DNA from: Cubamyces lactineus
Taxonomy: Eukaryota; Basidiomycota; Agaricomycetes; Polyporales; Polyporaceae
Length of the DNA: 64,000 bases
Assembly: GCA_022376465.1 (NCBI GenBank)
Contig: JACDTU010000024.1
Span: 310,001-374,000 of the forward strand
Direction of reading: 5' to 3'
Shown here: piece by piece, positions 37,993 through 49,506 of the stretch
Layout: every line of letters starts with the position of its first letter
How positions within the stretch are numbered: the stretch's first letter is position 1
Translations under genes and position numbers: made by a program
Notes under the pieces: generated by a model
Database searches by the model: none
Told to the model about the DNA's origin: nothing
Seen by the model: only the letters and a program-made list of their open reading frames with translations

Positions 37993-39167
37993 TTATGGGC
38001 TCGAGCCTGGGCCCTTCTCTGCTGGGTGCTGCGCTGAGGATGCCAGTGATGACGATGATAGTCCGCCAGAGGCCTTGCGTGAGCTCCTCCCTGGAACGGG
38101 GCTTGATTTACGCGAGCCCGTGGGCGTGCCGCCCTGCGCTCTCCCCCTAAGAGAGGATGATCCGTGCCCCCCACTCCAGCTCCGCCCGCCTCCACTCACC
38201 GGTGTCGCCGTGTCAGAACCAGAGCCCGCATTCGCGGGCGGCACACCGGCGTTGCGCATCCAAGGCATCTTGAGGTGTATCCATCCAATCCATGTCTGTG
38301 CGTAAGCGGTCCGCTCGCGCTCTTGGCGGCGGCGCTCGAACTGGGCGCGGTAGCGGTCGTAGGCCTCGCGGAAGGAGCGGTCGACGCGGGAGGAGAAGAT
38401 GAGCTCGCCGCGGGGGTTGGAGGCGGGAGGGATGGGTGCGATTGGGACGGAAGAGGAGCGGCGAGTGGTGGAGGATGTGCGGGATGGAGAAGGGCTGCGG
38501 GTGCGCCGAGGGGAGGTGAGTGTAGGGGATGCGGGCGGGGAGGGGCGGGCGAAGAGGAAGGAAAAGGGGTTGAAGGGGAGTTTGGAGCGCAAGGGGGGTT
38601 GGCGCATGTTGAGGTACATGTTGAAGTTGCGCAGAGCGCGGTTGGCGTGCGGAACGTACCTGGAAGGTGTTATGATATGGAAGAGACGGATGGATATGGA
38701 GGAAGACGCACTTGTTCGCATAGCCGATCTTCTCAGAGTACATGCCGCTTGCGAAGAAGAGGACGAGGGTGGTAACGGACACGAAGAGCAGACCTGAGGC
38801 AAAGTATGGATGGACCCTCACTTCTGACCTTTCCGTGTAGATGTCAGGGAGGAGTTGATGGAGGACCCATTTGTAGGGCACACCGAGGAAGTTGGTGTTC
38901 AGGAGGACCTCGGCGAGGAGAAAGGCGATGATGAGGAGCAACTGAAGTAGAAACACTGGACAGAGAAGGATGAGCTGTGGAAGGAGGCGGGCGGGGAGTC
39001 GGAGGACTCACGGCTCACGCACGTTGGTAGCGTCGTTTGCGCCGGTGCAGCGACGCGGCGTTTGTCTTTAGTCGCTCCTCGAAGAGTAGCAAATCGCGGT
39101 ATGTCGCCGCATCGTTTGGTGGATGAAAGGATGGTGAGGCGGTCGGCGGTGATGGGCGTGGTGGCAT
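37993..39167 (-). CDS. SPO7: Spo7-like regulatory subunit of the Nem1-Spo7 phosphatase
   Basis: The start is ATG 39165-39167 (MPPRPSPPTASPSFHPP). The family N-terminal helix TYRDLLLFEERLKTNAASLH RRKRRYQ ends exon 1, with donor GTGCGTGAG. Exon 2 gives the first TM helix LFLLQLLLIIAFLLAEVLL and, after a loop, the second, GLLFVSVTTLVLFFASGMYS EKIGYANK. After another intron come the hallmark YVPHANRALRNFNMYLN and KLPFNPFSFLF. A roughly 190-residue Ser/Pro/Arg-rich tail follows, ending at TAA 37993-37995. Spo7 holds the Nem1 catalytic subunit in the nuclear/ER membrane; the complex dephosphorylates and activates the lipin Pah1, controlling phosphatidate to diacylglycerol flux and nuclear membrane growth. 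The core matches the family well; the long disordered tail is an extension relative to yeast Spo7. Confidence 0.87.
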
Positions 39168-39599
39168 ACGGTCGTGGTGGTGGTGGTGGTAGGATGGAGA
39201 GAGGGAGGAGCGCCGGTACTACACGTTTCGAGCTCGACGTTCCTTGTTACTTGCACCGCCGGGAGAAATCTGCGGGAGTAGACAAACCTTCGAGCCAGCG
39301 CACAGATCTTTGGACACGAGTCGCGACAACCATCGCGGCCCAGTCGGAATAACACCAATGTAGCCAGTGCATCCCAATCGCAAGTGAGTGGAAGTCGTGG
39401 TCCTCGCTTTCCTCAGCTTTCGACTATCCCCACAGTTGCTTGCTATCGTCTGGGTGTGCAGCAACTATACGGTTGGCTCGACCCTCTCGCCATCCGTCTG
39501 TGGCCTCGCATCACCCGGGTCTGCAGGTATTGTCGCTCTCTCAACGCCCACAGTGTCGACGCCGATTAAAACCGACGCTGGGTGATCAACGAGGACAAG

Positions 39600-40640
39600 A
39601 TGCATCTCGACGCGGGAATCCTGATCGCGTCCGAGGTGTTGTCCTACAATGAGCTCCTTCGAAGCCTTGTCCTGCAGCTTCATCAACCTCCTGTGGGGTT
39701 CCCTAGTCTACAAGACTCTGCAATATCTCAGGATGCGCGATATGGCATCACGGCTCACCATCGACAAAGTCCTGCAACTCCTCCGTTCGTGCCCACGTCT
39801 TGAGCACTTCTGCAACCGCCGCTCGGGATAACCTGGTGTCATCTCCCCCTCAAGAAACTGCGATCATATACCTGCCATGCATGAAGACTCTTTCTCAAGA
39901 CGGCGACCATATCGCACTCTGGCTTATATCTGCGGACGACTTTGCGTTCCCAGTTCGTGTGAGGTCCATGGCAAGGATAACCACCCCTCCGAGCAAGATC
40001 CCGGCACCAATTCTCATTTCCCCAGCAACGTGTTCTCCAGGAACTCATCCCCCACGCGTCAGTCCTCTCTTACCGTTCCGACACCCTAGGATTTTACCAG
40101 GAACCCATCACTGCCAAGCTCGCTCTTGGGACAGACGCGGCAGCTCCTGGAGCGTCATGCTATCGGTCAGGTTCGATTGCTCCCTGGAATCCGGTCCGCA
40201 CCCTTGGCGGATGCTCCTACATGTCTTCCGGCACGCCCCGCTCAACCGTCTCTCTATCATCCCCTCGACGAACGTGTTTCTGAATATGTGGCGAAGCCTC
40301 CTTCGACAGTTCTCTTCCATCTCGGCATCGGGTCGTCCCCAAGCCGCCCCTATGGCAACGCCGGTGATAGTATGCATGCATTTGTTCCCGCGATGGAAGC
40401 CTTGCAGACGGTAGATATGGGGAACCGGCAGCTCTACGCTCCCCGTCTGCGCGAGCTCGTCTTCACCCGACATTGCGCAGTCGATCTTGTTCGTCTACGC
40501 GCGTAAGTCCGGGGATGTGCCGCTAGAGAAACTCACTTTCTGTGACAAGCTTGGACGCGACGAGCTTGACCGCGATCTGTTCATGTTGCGGCTCCGAGCT
40601 TGTGTACAGAATGTCGACATGTGAGTTTCAATGTAGAGCG
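39600..40640 (+). pseudogene. F-box/LRR-like protein remnant or poorly resolved gene
   Basis: Successive plus-strand pieces resemble the LRR-like part of basidiomycete F-box proteins: LTIDKVLQLLRSCPRLEHF (about 39756-39810), then in another frame YLPCMKTLSQDGDHIALWLI (about 39870), then from 40280 PPSTVLFHLGIGSSPSRPYG...AFVPAMEALQTVDMGNRQL and LRELVFTRHCAVDLVRLRAR, continuing KSGDVPLEKLTF past 40510. Frame changes between pieces lack convincing introns, and no clean F-box or start is visible. It may be a pseudogene, or a real gene whose junctions I missed. Confidence 0.35.
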
Positions 40641-42134
40641 GGATAACTGCGGACTCATCGATCTTCGGTCCCACAGCGTTCTCACCTTGGGCCGTGGTGG
40701 CAATGAAGCTGTACCGACACTACCGTGCGTACTATCGATGGGACGGGCTGTAGACTATGAGATGAGAACTAATTGAACCGATACAGTTATCATCCTGAAC
40801 TACCCCGGCCAATTTCCATAGGAGATACCGGCAGGCCATGTATGGTACCACTAGACGCTTGTGAGGACTGTCGAGACTGCCCCGCCTGCGATTGAAAGGT
40901 TTCTGCCAAGCGAATGGTGTTAGGATTCAGTGGCTACTGCGCGGTCGTCGTATGGGTCCGCGTCCAGCTGGTGCGATACAAGACATTCCGTTCTGCATTT
41001 GTCGTATTAATCAATGTATCCAGAATCCACACACTGACGAGCTTGTACGGACACGCTCAAGTATTGTGGATACACGAACGTGCTCGCCACCACGACGTCG
41101 ATATGAACCTCTCACTGAGGCCGGAGGAGTCGTTCGATGGCAAGATGCACTCGGGATGCACCGCGGTCACGGCATTTCTGCTTTCGTACCTAGACTGCAC
41201 TTTATGCCCTGCGAAGCGCATGCGTCTTCTATATTCGTATTTGATCTTTTCTACGAGCTGCATACGCAAGAATGAAAGGTAGTGTTGCGGGGGAATGACG
41301 GTTGAGTTAGCGAACCCACGACTGTGTAGAGGGTAGTGGCGAGACAGCGGATATATGTTGCCATCCACGTATCAAATCGGTGCTATGCCCTCCGCACAAG
41401 GTCCTAGAACACATACAAACAGATCTCATCGAGGTCGACTATTGTGATACGGCGCCGCAATCGCTGTTCTGCAGCGCAGGAGGGCAGTCCGAGTCCACTA
41501 GGAGAGGCCGCATTAATAGTACTTACGATCGGTTGAGATCCTGCAGTGCCCTGCGCGCGGCCGAGGCGAACCCAGAACAGCAAAAATCATTCAAAACGGA
41601 CGAGATTTGGAAGGCGCGGAGCGTGCGGAGAAATCGCAACTCGCGCCTGCGACAAGCAGTGAACGTAGCAAGCCAAGTATATTCGCGCCATGTACGCTAC
41701 TACACGATTCCTCCAGAGAATCCTTTCCATCCGTCCGTCCAATGCAGCGACTAAGAACACGACTATGACGACTACGACGGCGCAAATCTAGCGATATCGA
41801 CCATCGGTACTAATGTCAAAGTCGAAATGAGGGAGTGAGTGAGTGCATATATGAAAATCCAGACTGTCCTCGGAGGACGAGCAATCCCAGCCGCCCATCG
41901 GTCTCAGGACCAAGCATGTAAACTAGATCCGTCCCGGGACTGCGCTCGGCAGCCGTCCACGAGTAAACGGGGAGAGAGCCATGCAGGATATCGGAGAAAA
42001 TAGAGGTTGTGTACAATGCGGATGAAATGCGATGACCAAATGTGTGTGCATGCGATGAGGGAACCCAAGTCGTCAAGTGCCAAATCCGGGTGCCGATGAG
42101 ACGATGCCATGTTCGGGGACGCGCTCTACGGTTG
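40641..42134. other. Intergenic, no gene seen
   Basis: Frames at 40892-41282 and 41380-41754 are about 120 codons long, with no domain and no consistent exon structure. I do not call them. Confidence 0.4.
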
Positions 42135-43703
42135 TCAGTAGCTAAGTGCACGTCGTCCGTTACCACTGCTTTCTTGTCTGCCGGCGCCGATGAGCACCGT
42201 CATCCAACCGAACATGGTCATCAAGAATCGGACGATCCACGCCGAGTCCGCGCCAAGCCCCAACCCGGGCCGCAGCTGCAGTGCAAACGCAATGTCCAGC
42301 GGCTGTCGCGGCGTACGTGTCCGAGGTCGTGGGACCTCGACCATGTTCAGCTCGGGCGCGTCGTCAGCGAAGAGCGCGCCCGGGAGTTGAGGTGCAGGCG
42401 AGGCGGTACGGACTTGGGCCGGGGTCGAAGGTGAAGATGAGGCAACCGTGAGGCCGAGCGCAGGTGCGTCGGCTGCGCGGAGAGACCAAAGCGGTTTGGA
42501 GGCGGTTGTGGGCGAGGACTGGAGCTCGCGCATCTGCGCCGTGCGCCGTGCAGGCGAACGTGTCGGACTCGCGAGCGGTCCTGTGCTGCCGAGGGGCGTG
42601 GAGAAGGGAGTTGATTGTCCGGATGCAGTGGGTACGTCGGGTAACGGGAGAAGGTCCGGGTCTGCGTGGTCTTCGATGACGATCCGGGGCACTTCAGGCT
42701 TGGGAGAGTACTGCGGGGGGAGATCGGTGTCGAGGAAGAGGAGCGAGTGCTCCTGGGCGTCTTCAAACTTCTCATCCAAGTCTTCCTCATCAGATGAGGG
42801 TTCGTCTGCGAGAAAACGATCGTCCTTCTCGTCCTGAAGCTCTGCGGGGGGAGGAAGCGGCGCGTTGGCCGGAAGCAGACGACGCTTCTCCGGCTGCTGG
42901 ATTGCAGTGCCGGTGTGAACATGAATGTGGTCAGGGCCGTCGAGGCCGACACGGCGCTCAAGTTTGGGGAGGATATCCCAAGCGAGGTTGGACTTGAGCA
43001 TGAACGACTGGAGATGAGTTAGAGCATAGAGGCCGACTCCGATGCAGAGCAGAGACAGAAAGGCAGCGAGACACGAGACGGCAATGACGATGAGCGGGGG
43101 TGAAGTGTAAAAGTTGGCCAAGCCGATGGAAGGATAGTCCTCTGGTGAGGGCTCCTGGGACGGATCAGCTTCAGCGTCGGTGGCGTCTACGGCGGTGGGG
43201 TGGTCCTCGGGGAGAGGGCGCTCGCCACCATCGAGGTCCTGAAGGGAAGAGCCAGAAGCAGAGTCCTTGAGACCGTTGAGGATGTCGTAGAGCTGCTTCT
43301 CGTCTTCGGAAGGATTGCCATCGACGTTGAGAGGGATGACGGCTTTCACGGCGTCGAGATCCTTGAGACGGGAGAGGACGGCGGATTGGTGTTCTGAGGA
43401 GGTGAGGGAGATGTGCACGTCTTCATCTTCTGCATGAGGCCAGAACTCGGGGCGTTGTCTGTAGGAGGATGTGTGAAATGAAGGACACGCCGATGGAACG
43501 TGGGGACGCACCCTGTGCGAGAAGCAAAGATGGCTTGAATGGCATTCTGAACCTCGAGCGACTTTCTCACCCTGCAGTCAGTGTTAGCGTCTACGCAGGG
43601 CAGGGAAAGACACGAGTACGCACGAGGGGGGCGCGTCCGGGATGGGACGAGCGGTGACGACCAGCGCGAGGAGGGAGAAGGAGACGAGGATGTTGAGAGT
43701 CAT
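42135..43703 (-). CDS. Uncharacterised membrane protein with signal peptide and two hydrophobic helices
   Basis: The start is ATG 43701-43703: MTLNILVSFSLLALVVTARP, a typical signal peptide. Two short introns join it to RVRKSLEVQNAIQAIFASRT and then to the long exon QRPEFWPHAEDEDVHISLTS... The ectodomain-like acidic stretch is followed by a TM helix (PLIVIAVSCLAAFLSLLCIG, near 43090-43030). A long, acidic, Ser/Pro-rich, probably cytosolic part follows, with proline-rich PPQYSP and SPTRSPARR. A last hydrophobic segment (WIVRFLMTMFGWMTVLIGA, near 42230-42180) precedes TGA 42135-42137. Length is about 490 residues. I recognise no named domain. The clean frame and splice sites argue for a real gene. 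It shares a 299-nt divergent promoter with the ferredoxin gene. Confidence 0.7.
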
Positions 43704-44002
43704 AGCGGCCGAAGCACGCGTTGGGAGTACTCTCAGAGCACGAGGGAAACGCTCGCCACGATGGGACGTGGAGAGAGAGGGATGAGGTGGAGGGGGTCGG
43801 CGCTGTTGGTGGCGATGAGCAAGACGGCCAGGACGTTGTTGGCGGCCGTCTTGAGTCGCCTCGCCCGATCCGCATGACGTGGAACAAGAGATAAGATAAG
43901 ATCCAGCACAGGTCACGTGCGCCATGACTGTGTCCCCCCGCAGACTCGCAGAACAAAACACAAGTACAGATACTACTTGTCTGCGCGCAACAACATACGA
44001 AC
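43704..44002. promoter_or_regulatory. Bidirectional promoter between membrane protein and ferredoxin genes
   Basis: Only 299 nt separate the two divergent start codons, so the promoters must be shared or abutting. I identify no specific binding motif. An A-rich stretch AAGAGATAAGATAAGATCC (near 43888-43905) carries two GATAAG sites, the GATA-factor core (observation; role inferred). Confidence 0.5.
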
Positions 44003-44861
44003 ATGTCGGGCAGGAAGATCGCACAGACATTCGCTCTTTGTTCATCTTCCGCCAGGTCCTGGTCCAGGCCGCAGCGCTTGCCCAGGCCGTTCTCCTCCTC
44101 GTCCGCATACCACTCCGCCGCCTCTGCTCCCTCTGCCTTCGGTCACAAGCCATTCGCTCGCACTTTCCACACCACAAATGGTCCGCTAGCTGTGTTTATC
44201 TTCCGCCGTCTCGTTCTCACCCCTCCACCTTCCAGTCGCCCGCCACTTTGGCATAGACCGCCCACAGCCTGGCACTGGGTTCGTCTCCGTAAAGCCGCCT
44301 TGCCCATCCTCGCGCTCATTCGCTCCTTTCAGCATCAAGGTGCACTTCAAAGACCACAAGGGCAACCTCATCAAAACAGTCGAAGCCAACGAAGGCGATG
44401 ACCTCCTCAGCATAGCTCACGAGTACGACATTGACCTCGAAGGTGCGCAATCACCCGTGCTCGTGCCCTAGTCTTTCCCTCAATGCACCACCCGTCTGCT
44501 GTCTTCATAGGCGCATGCGAGGCCTCCATGGCTTGCTCGACTTGTCACGTCATCCTCGATCCAGAAGTCTACGATCAGCTCCCCGAACCAGAGGTCCGTC
44601 GCACACATACACTGGCCCTTTCCTCAACCTCGCTAACGGCTATCCAGGATGACGAGAACGATATGCTCGACATGGCCTTCGGTCTCACAGATACCTCCCG
44701 CCTTGGCTGTCAGGTCAGAGTAACTAAAGCCTTTGACGGCATGAACGTCACTCTCCCTGCCGCCACCAGGAATATGTTCGTCGACGGTTCGTGCTCTTCT
44801 TCATTCCTTGCCGCTGTCATCTATAGCTTCATTCCCAGGCAAGAAGCCCGCCCGCCACTAG
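44003..44861 (+). CDS. YAH1: Mitochondrial [2Fe-2S] ferredoxin (adrenodoxin/Yah1 type)
   Basis: The start is [20 protein letters not shown], an Arg/Ser-rich mitochondrial presequence ending near [12 protein letters not shown]. After an intron comes the ferredoxin fold: [37 protein letters not shown]. The cluster-binding cysteines are in [15 protein letters not shown] (C-X5-C-X2-C), with the fourth in RLGCQVRV. The signature [20 protein letters not shown] is diagnostic of the adrenodoxin class. The last exon gives GKKPARH and TAG 44859-44861. In fungi this essential matrix protein passes electrons from ferredoxin reductase for Fe-S cluster assembly and heme A synthesis. All four cysteines are present, so it should be functional. 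Confidence 0.93.
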
Positions 44862-45027
44862 TATTGGTCCCGGAATTCAGGTCACCTCCACTGCTGTTAT
44901 CTTACATTCGCCCAGTAATGAATACGTGATCACGACCAACCGCTCACACTAGTCTTCCGCCGCGCACCCATCAGTCGTAAGCTACTGCTCCCCCGAGTCA
45001 AAGCTGCCGCGTCGTGCCTGTTCACCT

Positions 45028-46103
45028 TCATAGATTTACCCATTCGCCCCGCGTTCCTCGTCTCTTCGCTCGCGCAACCACGTGGCACAAGCGACAAAAC
45101 GTCATTCTCTGTGCCCCGCCTGCGCTCGCTGCTCCAGAGTCTTCTGTGTGGCGCACGAGGAAGCAGCTTGCAGGAAGTAAAAGCTCGCAGCTCGAACACG
45201 GGTATCCAGAGTTCTCGCTGTCGGCATCTTCCAAGAAGCCCATCGGTAGGAACCGCTTTAGGTCCATATCCTGGTGCTTCGCCAGCAGCCTCCTATTGGG
45301 GAACATGGCGACGTAGCGCTCCGACTTGGCTTTGAAGCTTTTGACCTTTTCGGGCTCCTTGTTCCACGGCTCTTGCATGAGGCGAGTGTATACTGCAGCG
45401 ATCAGGACGGCATCGTGCGCAGCATAGTCCAAGAGTCCTTGCGAGAGTGGGCGTCTCATCCAGATGTCGCTCCCTTGGGCCCGGTGCATTGCGACCACGA
45501 CCGCTGTCCCATTGTCAAGTTCTGGCCGCGCAACATCTCTGTTCAAAGCTCACGATCTTTCGCACCAGCAGCGTCTGCGAGTCCCAAGGTGCGCACGACG
45601 TGGGCTAGTCCGCCGAGGCGGTAGATGCCGTCGAACATGGCGGGCTTCGCTTGGATGTCTTGCTGTAGTGAGTTGAAATAGCCTCCCGGCCGTCTAAAGT
45701 CGTATAGTCGCATCGCGTCTGTTTGGCGCATGGAATGTTGACGTGATGCGACCTCGACCAGCTGCAGGTCGAGCACACCCGCGATGGATAGTCCGGGAAA
45801 GGCTTCGACGAGCTCGAGTACGTCGGCACGGCCGTCCCAGAAGACCTTGGTGATGCACGGGTCGGAGAAGAGGCGGTGCAGGGCGGTCAGGGAGGGATGT
45901 GCGGTGGAGATGAGTGCGAGAACGTCGATGAGATAGACGTGCGAGGCTAAAATATCGCTGAGGGTGAGGATGCTTAGGGCACCATCGGGCATGCCGATAT
46001 TGCGCCCTTCACAGTCGACGACGAGGACGGATGAAAGAGCCAGGGTAGAGGTGGCCGCGGCGAGGTCGTCGTAGGTGGTGCAGTACGTGACTTTAGGTGC
46101 CAT
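45028..46103 (-). CDS. 3'-5' exonuclease domain protein (RNase D/WRN-type), paralogue 1
   Basis: I choose ATG 46101-46103 (MAPKVTYCTTYDDLAAA) because the neighbouring paralogue starts the same way; an in-frame ATG at 46145 would add 14 residues. DEDD-type catalytic motifs are visible: LVVDCEGRNIG (motif I, D-x-E), VFWDGRADVLEL (motif II Asp) and LLDYAAHDAVLIA (motif III, Y-x3-D). One intron of about 50 nt (donor after AAAGATC, acceptor CAG) joins KD to VVVAMHRAQGSDIW. Beyond the exonuclease core, the C-terminus has two Cys pairs (YPCSSCELL...FCRLCHV), probably a zinc-binding knuckle. It ends WVNL. The length is about 350 residues. Such proteins trim RNA or DNA 3' ends; the substrate is unknown. 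Confidence 0.82.
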
Positions 46104-46296
46104 AGCGCAGATGAGCGTATACGATCGAAGGGTTTTGCTGAACATATACCAGGAGCTGCGGTAGGGTTTGACTGTTTGTCACGTCATCGGGGGGCTGCGG
46201 GGTTCTATCCGTCGCGTATGTACCAATGTTCTTGACTATTTGTACACTAGTGCAGCTCACGTTACATTGTTACGATCTTAGCCCATTGACGAGCAT

Positions 46297-47376
46297 TTAC
46301 AGGTCAACCCAACCACCTTCCATCTCTCCATTACGTAGTGAAATCGCCTTGCACAGGCGACACAACGTTGACCTCTGTGATACAAATCGAGAGCGACCCT
46401 TCTTACTCTTCCTCTCCTCCACCCTCTTTGTGTAACAGCTGCCGACAAGGCGTTGTTCACACTTCTGACAGGGGTAACGAGCCCCTTGCTTTCCTCCGTC
46501 GCCGCAGGTGAACTCGAGCGGCACGAAGCGCCGTAAATCTGCTTGACTGAATCGAACGTTCTGCTCGCGAGAGCGGATCATGCTGACATATCCCGCAGAC
46601 TTTTGCTTGATCTGCTCGAGCGAGGAACGCACCCAAGCTTTGCGCATATAGTGGGCATAGACGAGCGCGATCATCTGGAGGTCGTGGGCGGCGTACTGGA
46701 GAAGGTTTGCCGGGAGGGGGCGGACGAGCCACATCGCGGAACCCTCGTTATGATGCATGGCGACTACCGCAGCTATAGGAAAGCGGGTGAGTATCTGAAG
46801 CCACATCTTCTCAGAGGTCTACTTACGATCTTTCAGCGTTCCTGCTTCCTTGCTGCACAGGCGGAACAAGCCCACGACCAGATCGAGGCCACGGACCCTG
46901 CAGATGCCGTCGTAGGCTGCAGGGTTCTCGCGCAGGTCGTCTTTAAGGGGCTGGAAGAACTTGGCGAGGTCCTTCATGCGCCGCTCCTGAGCCTCCGGGC
47001 GATCGTCGCGTGTGCGTGCTAGGACGTCGACGAGCTGCATGTCGAGCACGCCGGCGACCTTGGTCCCAAACACGAGCAGCAGCTCGAGCGCATCGGATCG
47101 GCCGTCCCAGAAGACTTTGGTGATGCGCGGGTCCGCGAGGAGGGAGAGAAGGGCAGCGAGGGCAGGGTGCGATGGCGATGTGAGGGAGAGTACGTCGATG
47201 AGGAAGATGTGCGCGGCTCCGATGTCGGAGATGCTGAGGAGGCTGAGGGTGCCACCTGGTCTGCCGAGGTCGTGGGCTTCGCAGTCGATGATGAGGGTGG
47301 TAAAGCGGGAGAGCGTGTCGTATGCCCGTTTCGCGTCATCGTAGGTAGCGCAATATGTGATGATAGCAGGGGCCAT
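46297..47376 (-). CDS. 3'-5' exonuclease domain protein, paralogue 2
   Basis: A tandem paralogue of the preceding gene, same strand and only 193 nt away. The start is MAPAIITYCATYDDAKRAYD (ATG 47374-47376). Motifs: LIIDCEAHDLG (D-x-E), VFWDGRSDALEL, LLQYAAHDLQMIA (Y-x3-D). The intron sits at the same place and phase as in paralogue 1 (...LKD|PAVVAMHHNEGSAMW). The C-terminal Cys pairs are conserved (YPCQKCEQRL...LCRLCKA), and both proteins end in W-V-[ND]-L. The shared intron position and termini show a local duplication. The middle segment differs (here ARTRDDRPEAQERRMK). Function is as for paralogue 1. Confidence 0.84.
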
Positions 47377-48929
47377 TGTGTATGCCAGCCGTTGACCGTC
47401 CGTCGAAGGATATACGATCCGAGTTGTATTGCAGGCGAGGGTGCCCCCACGCTACCGCAGCACATAGGAAGTCGAGCCGTTTCCCAGGCCTGACCGTCGC
47501 GTGCGAACGTGACACCGCCAAGTGGCCACGAGTGGATGAGAAGCGGGACTCGGCCAAGTCTGCAACAGATTAACAAGACGCTCACAGAACGACTTCGAGG
47601 TGAACAGTAGCGCACAGGTGTGCTTGTAGCGGCATCTGCACATCGAGGTGTACAGGATCATGCCGGTATGGGCAACCTGGGCCTCGCGAGCTTCAGGCGG
47701 GAGCGAGGTTTGATACGTAAAACTTGAACCACGGAGGTATCTAGTAGTGCCAAGTTGGCAGGCCATGGCAGGTTTGGCTTGGATAGTGTTGCCGTCAAGC
47801 CAGCCAAACCAAGCCGGAGAGCTTGCGATAGCAGGCTGTAGCAAGCGGAGTTGCGGAGTAGCTGGCTAAGCTCGAACTTGCTAGCTGGCTTGATTTCGGA
47901 GTGGACGCGGACAAGCGACGTTCCCAACCCAACCAAGGTGTCCAAGGCTATTGAATGGATCGTAATGAACGTACGCCGAGCGCATTGAGTCAATGGGGTC
48001 TGGCAATTGGGCCAACAAAAACGTACCAGCGTCTAAGGATGGCCGAGGTGCCCGATGGACAGAGATAGTGTAGGCGCCGTCAGGGGTTGGCTTGAGTGAA
48101 TCCGGGATTATCCACGCATCCGTTCCCACGGTATCCGTAGATGCATCCATTTACAACCATACCCACGGTCCGGTCCTTGTCGTGACACGACATAAGGGAG
48201 CAATGTCAGCAGGCAAAAGTCACACTAGCATCGGCCCACCGCCGCCAGTGGCCGCCTGATGTAAACAAAGCTTCAGAAAGTATGAGTCCATTTATTAATT
48301 GTGTATTATGAAGGGCCCGGTGTGTAACTACTGTCCAGTATATACGTCGCATCATAAGTCATGAGTGACAAAGTCATGAGCGTGCAGGTTCACAGAACAT
48401 TAGTAAGTGCTAGAGGTTCAAAGTACTTCAGAAGTAAGCATATTGAACGAATGGTCAAAGGTAAGCTCAGGTCGGAAGTGGGGGCAGCATGGAGGGAAAG
48501 GGAGGTATCAGCAATGATCTGCCCATGCGGAGACACATGTCCTCATGCGGAACATCTGTGAAGGCATTCCTTCTTGATTCCAGTTGATCATGGTAGAGCA
48601 GCCTGAGGTGCCGTGGATGCTATGTCCAGCAGATCGCACATTCTGCACCAATTCTGGATTGCAAAGCTGCTAGAGCACATGTAGCTTTCTGTCTCGCGTC
48701 GTGCCTTGTGGCAGACTTATATGGTTGCGCTTCTGAGTGGCCTCAATGGATGCCAGTGGGCAGAGTGGCATCTGGCTCGAGGATTGCGTGGCCGAGCCAC
48801 CAGCTGTGGGAGGATTAAAGACTTGGGGACCCGGGAGTAGAGCTCAAAGATGAACAGCTTGAGCCATGAGATAGAATAGAGGACGAGGAATCCAAGGAAG
48901 GTGGCGGTTCAGTGTGGGGGGCACCAGTG
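47377..48929. other. Intergenic, with weak gene candidate at 47658-48150 (minus)
   Basis: A minus-strand frame starting at 48150 (MDASTDTVGTDAWIIPDSLK) reaches a good donor (GTACGT, near 48027). It could splice near 47950 into LVGLGTSLVRVHSEIKPASK. No domain is recognisable and the 3' part is simple (many CTGGCTTG-like words at 47740-47890). I list it as a doubtful gene only. The rest, 48160-48929, shows nothing coding. Confidence 0.25.
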
Positions 48930-49475
48930 TGATAACAACAGTTGTTACGCTTTTGAGCGTGACTCTTAAACTATCAAGCCTTAAGACATCAATGAATAGA
49001 GAGCTTGTTTCTATTCGATTACTAGCCCTAGCTTGTTGAAGATAAGCGTGTAGTAACTTGTTCAGTGAAAGCGAGTTAACAAGCAATCCGAGTTTGTAAT
49101 TTGCGAAGAGACTGAAAGCTGAGGGTCGCTCTGTGGTATCGCCTCTTATATACATGTACAGAAACCAAAGAGAGGAATGTTCTAGCGTATTCAGGGACTT
49201 TCTGGTATGTCGTAGTCAGCGCTAGTTGAACCTAGTACCACTGTGGCAGTGCTGCTGTGCACTGCGGGCGGATGCGCAGAAGCGACTGTGCACCCCTATA
49301 TGGTAAGTATAGAGTAAGTGCTAGAAAGTCCTAGCTAAGACAAGAACGTTCCTGTCCTAAAGAACCATAGCTACAATCCTAGGGTCCACCATATCCGTAT
49401 TATACAGGGAACATAGCACAAGTCCATAACAAATCGTAAAGTTTGTAAACCGCTTATCGTACATTTGTAACATCA
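48930..49475 (-). repeat. Element A 3' LTR (approximate)
   Basis: The inner edge is well placed: on the minus strand a purine tract (AGCGGAGGGGGAGC) is followed at once by TGATGTTAC, giving 49475. The outer edge is my best guess, TGATAACAAC at 48930, which would give TGAT...ATCA termini. Inside, TATATAAG on the minus strand (49144-49151) is a fitting promoter. The partner LTR is outside the window, so the length (about 546 bp) is unverified. Confidence 0.5.
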
Positions 49476-49489
49476 GCTCCCCCTCCGCT
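49476..49489 (-). other. Element A polypurine tract
   Basis: AGCGGAGGGGGAGC on the minus strand lies immediately before the 3' LTR, the plus-strand-primer position. Confidence 0.6.
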
Positions 49490-49506
49490 GAAGGTCGTTC
49501 TCGACC

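Noticed and set aside
47740..47890. Repeated CTGGCTTG/CAAGCCAG words considered as a CRISPR-like or tandem array
   Set aside because: Irregular spacing, no constant repeat-spacer structure, and the DNA is eukaryotic.
48361..48561. 66-codon plus ORF before the transposon
   Set aside because: Too short, no homology recognised, no gene context.
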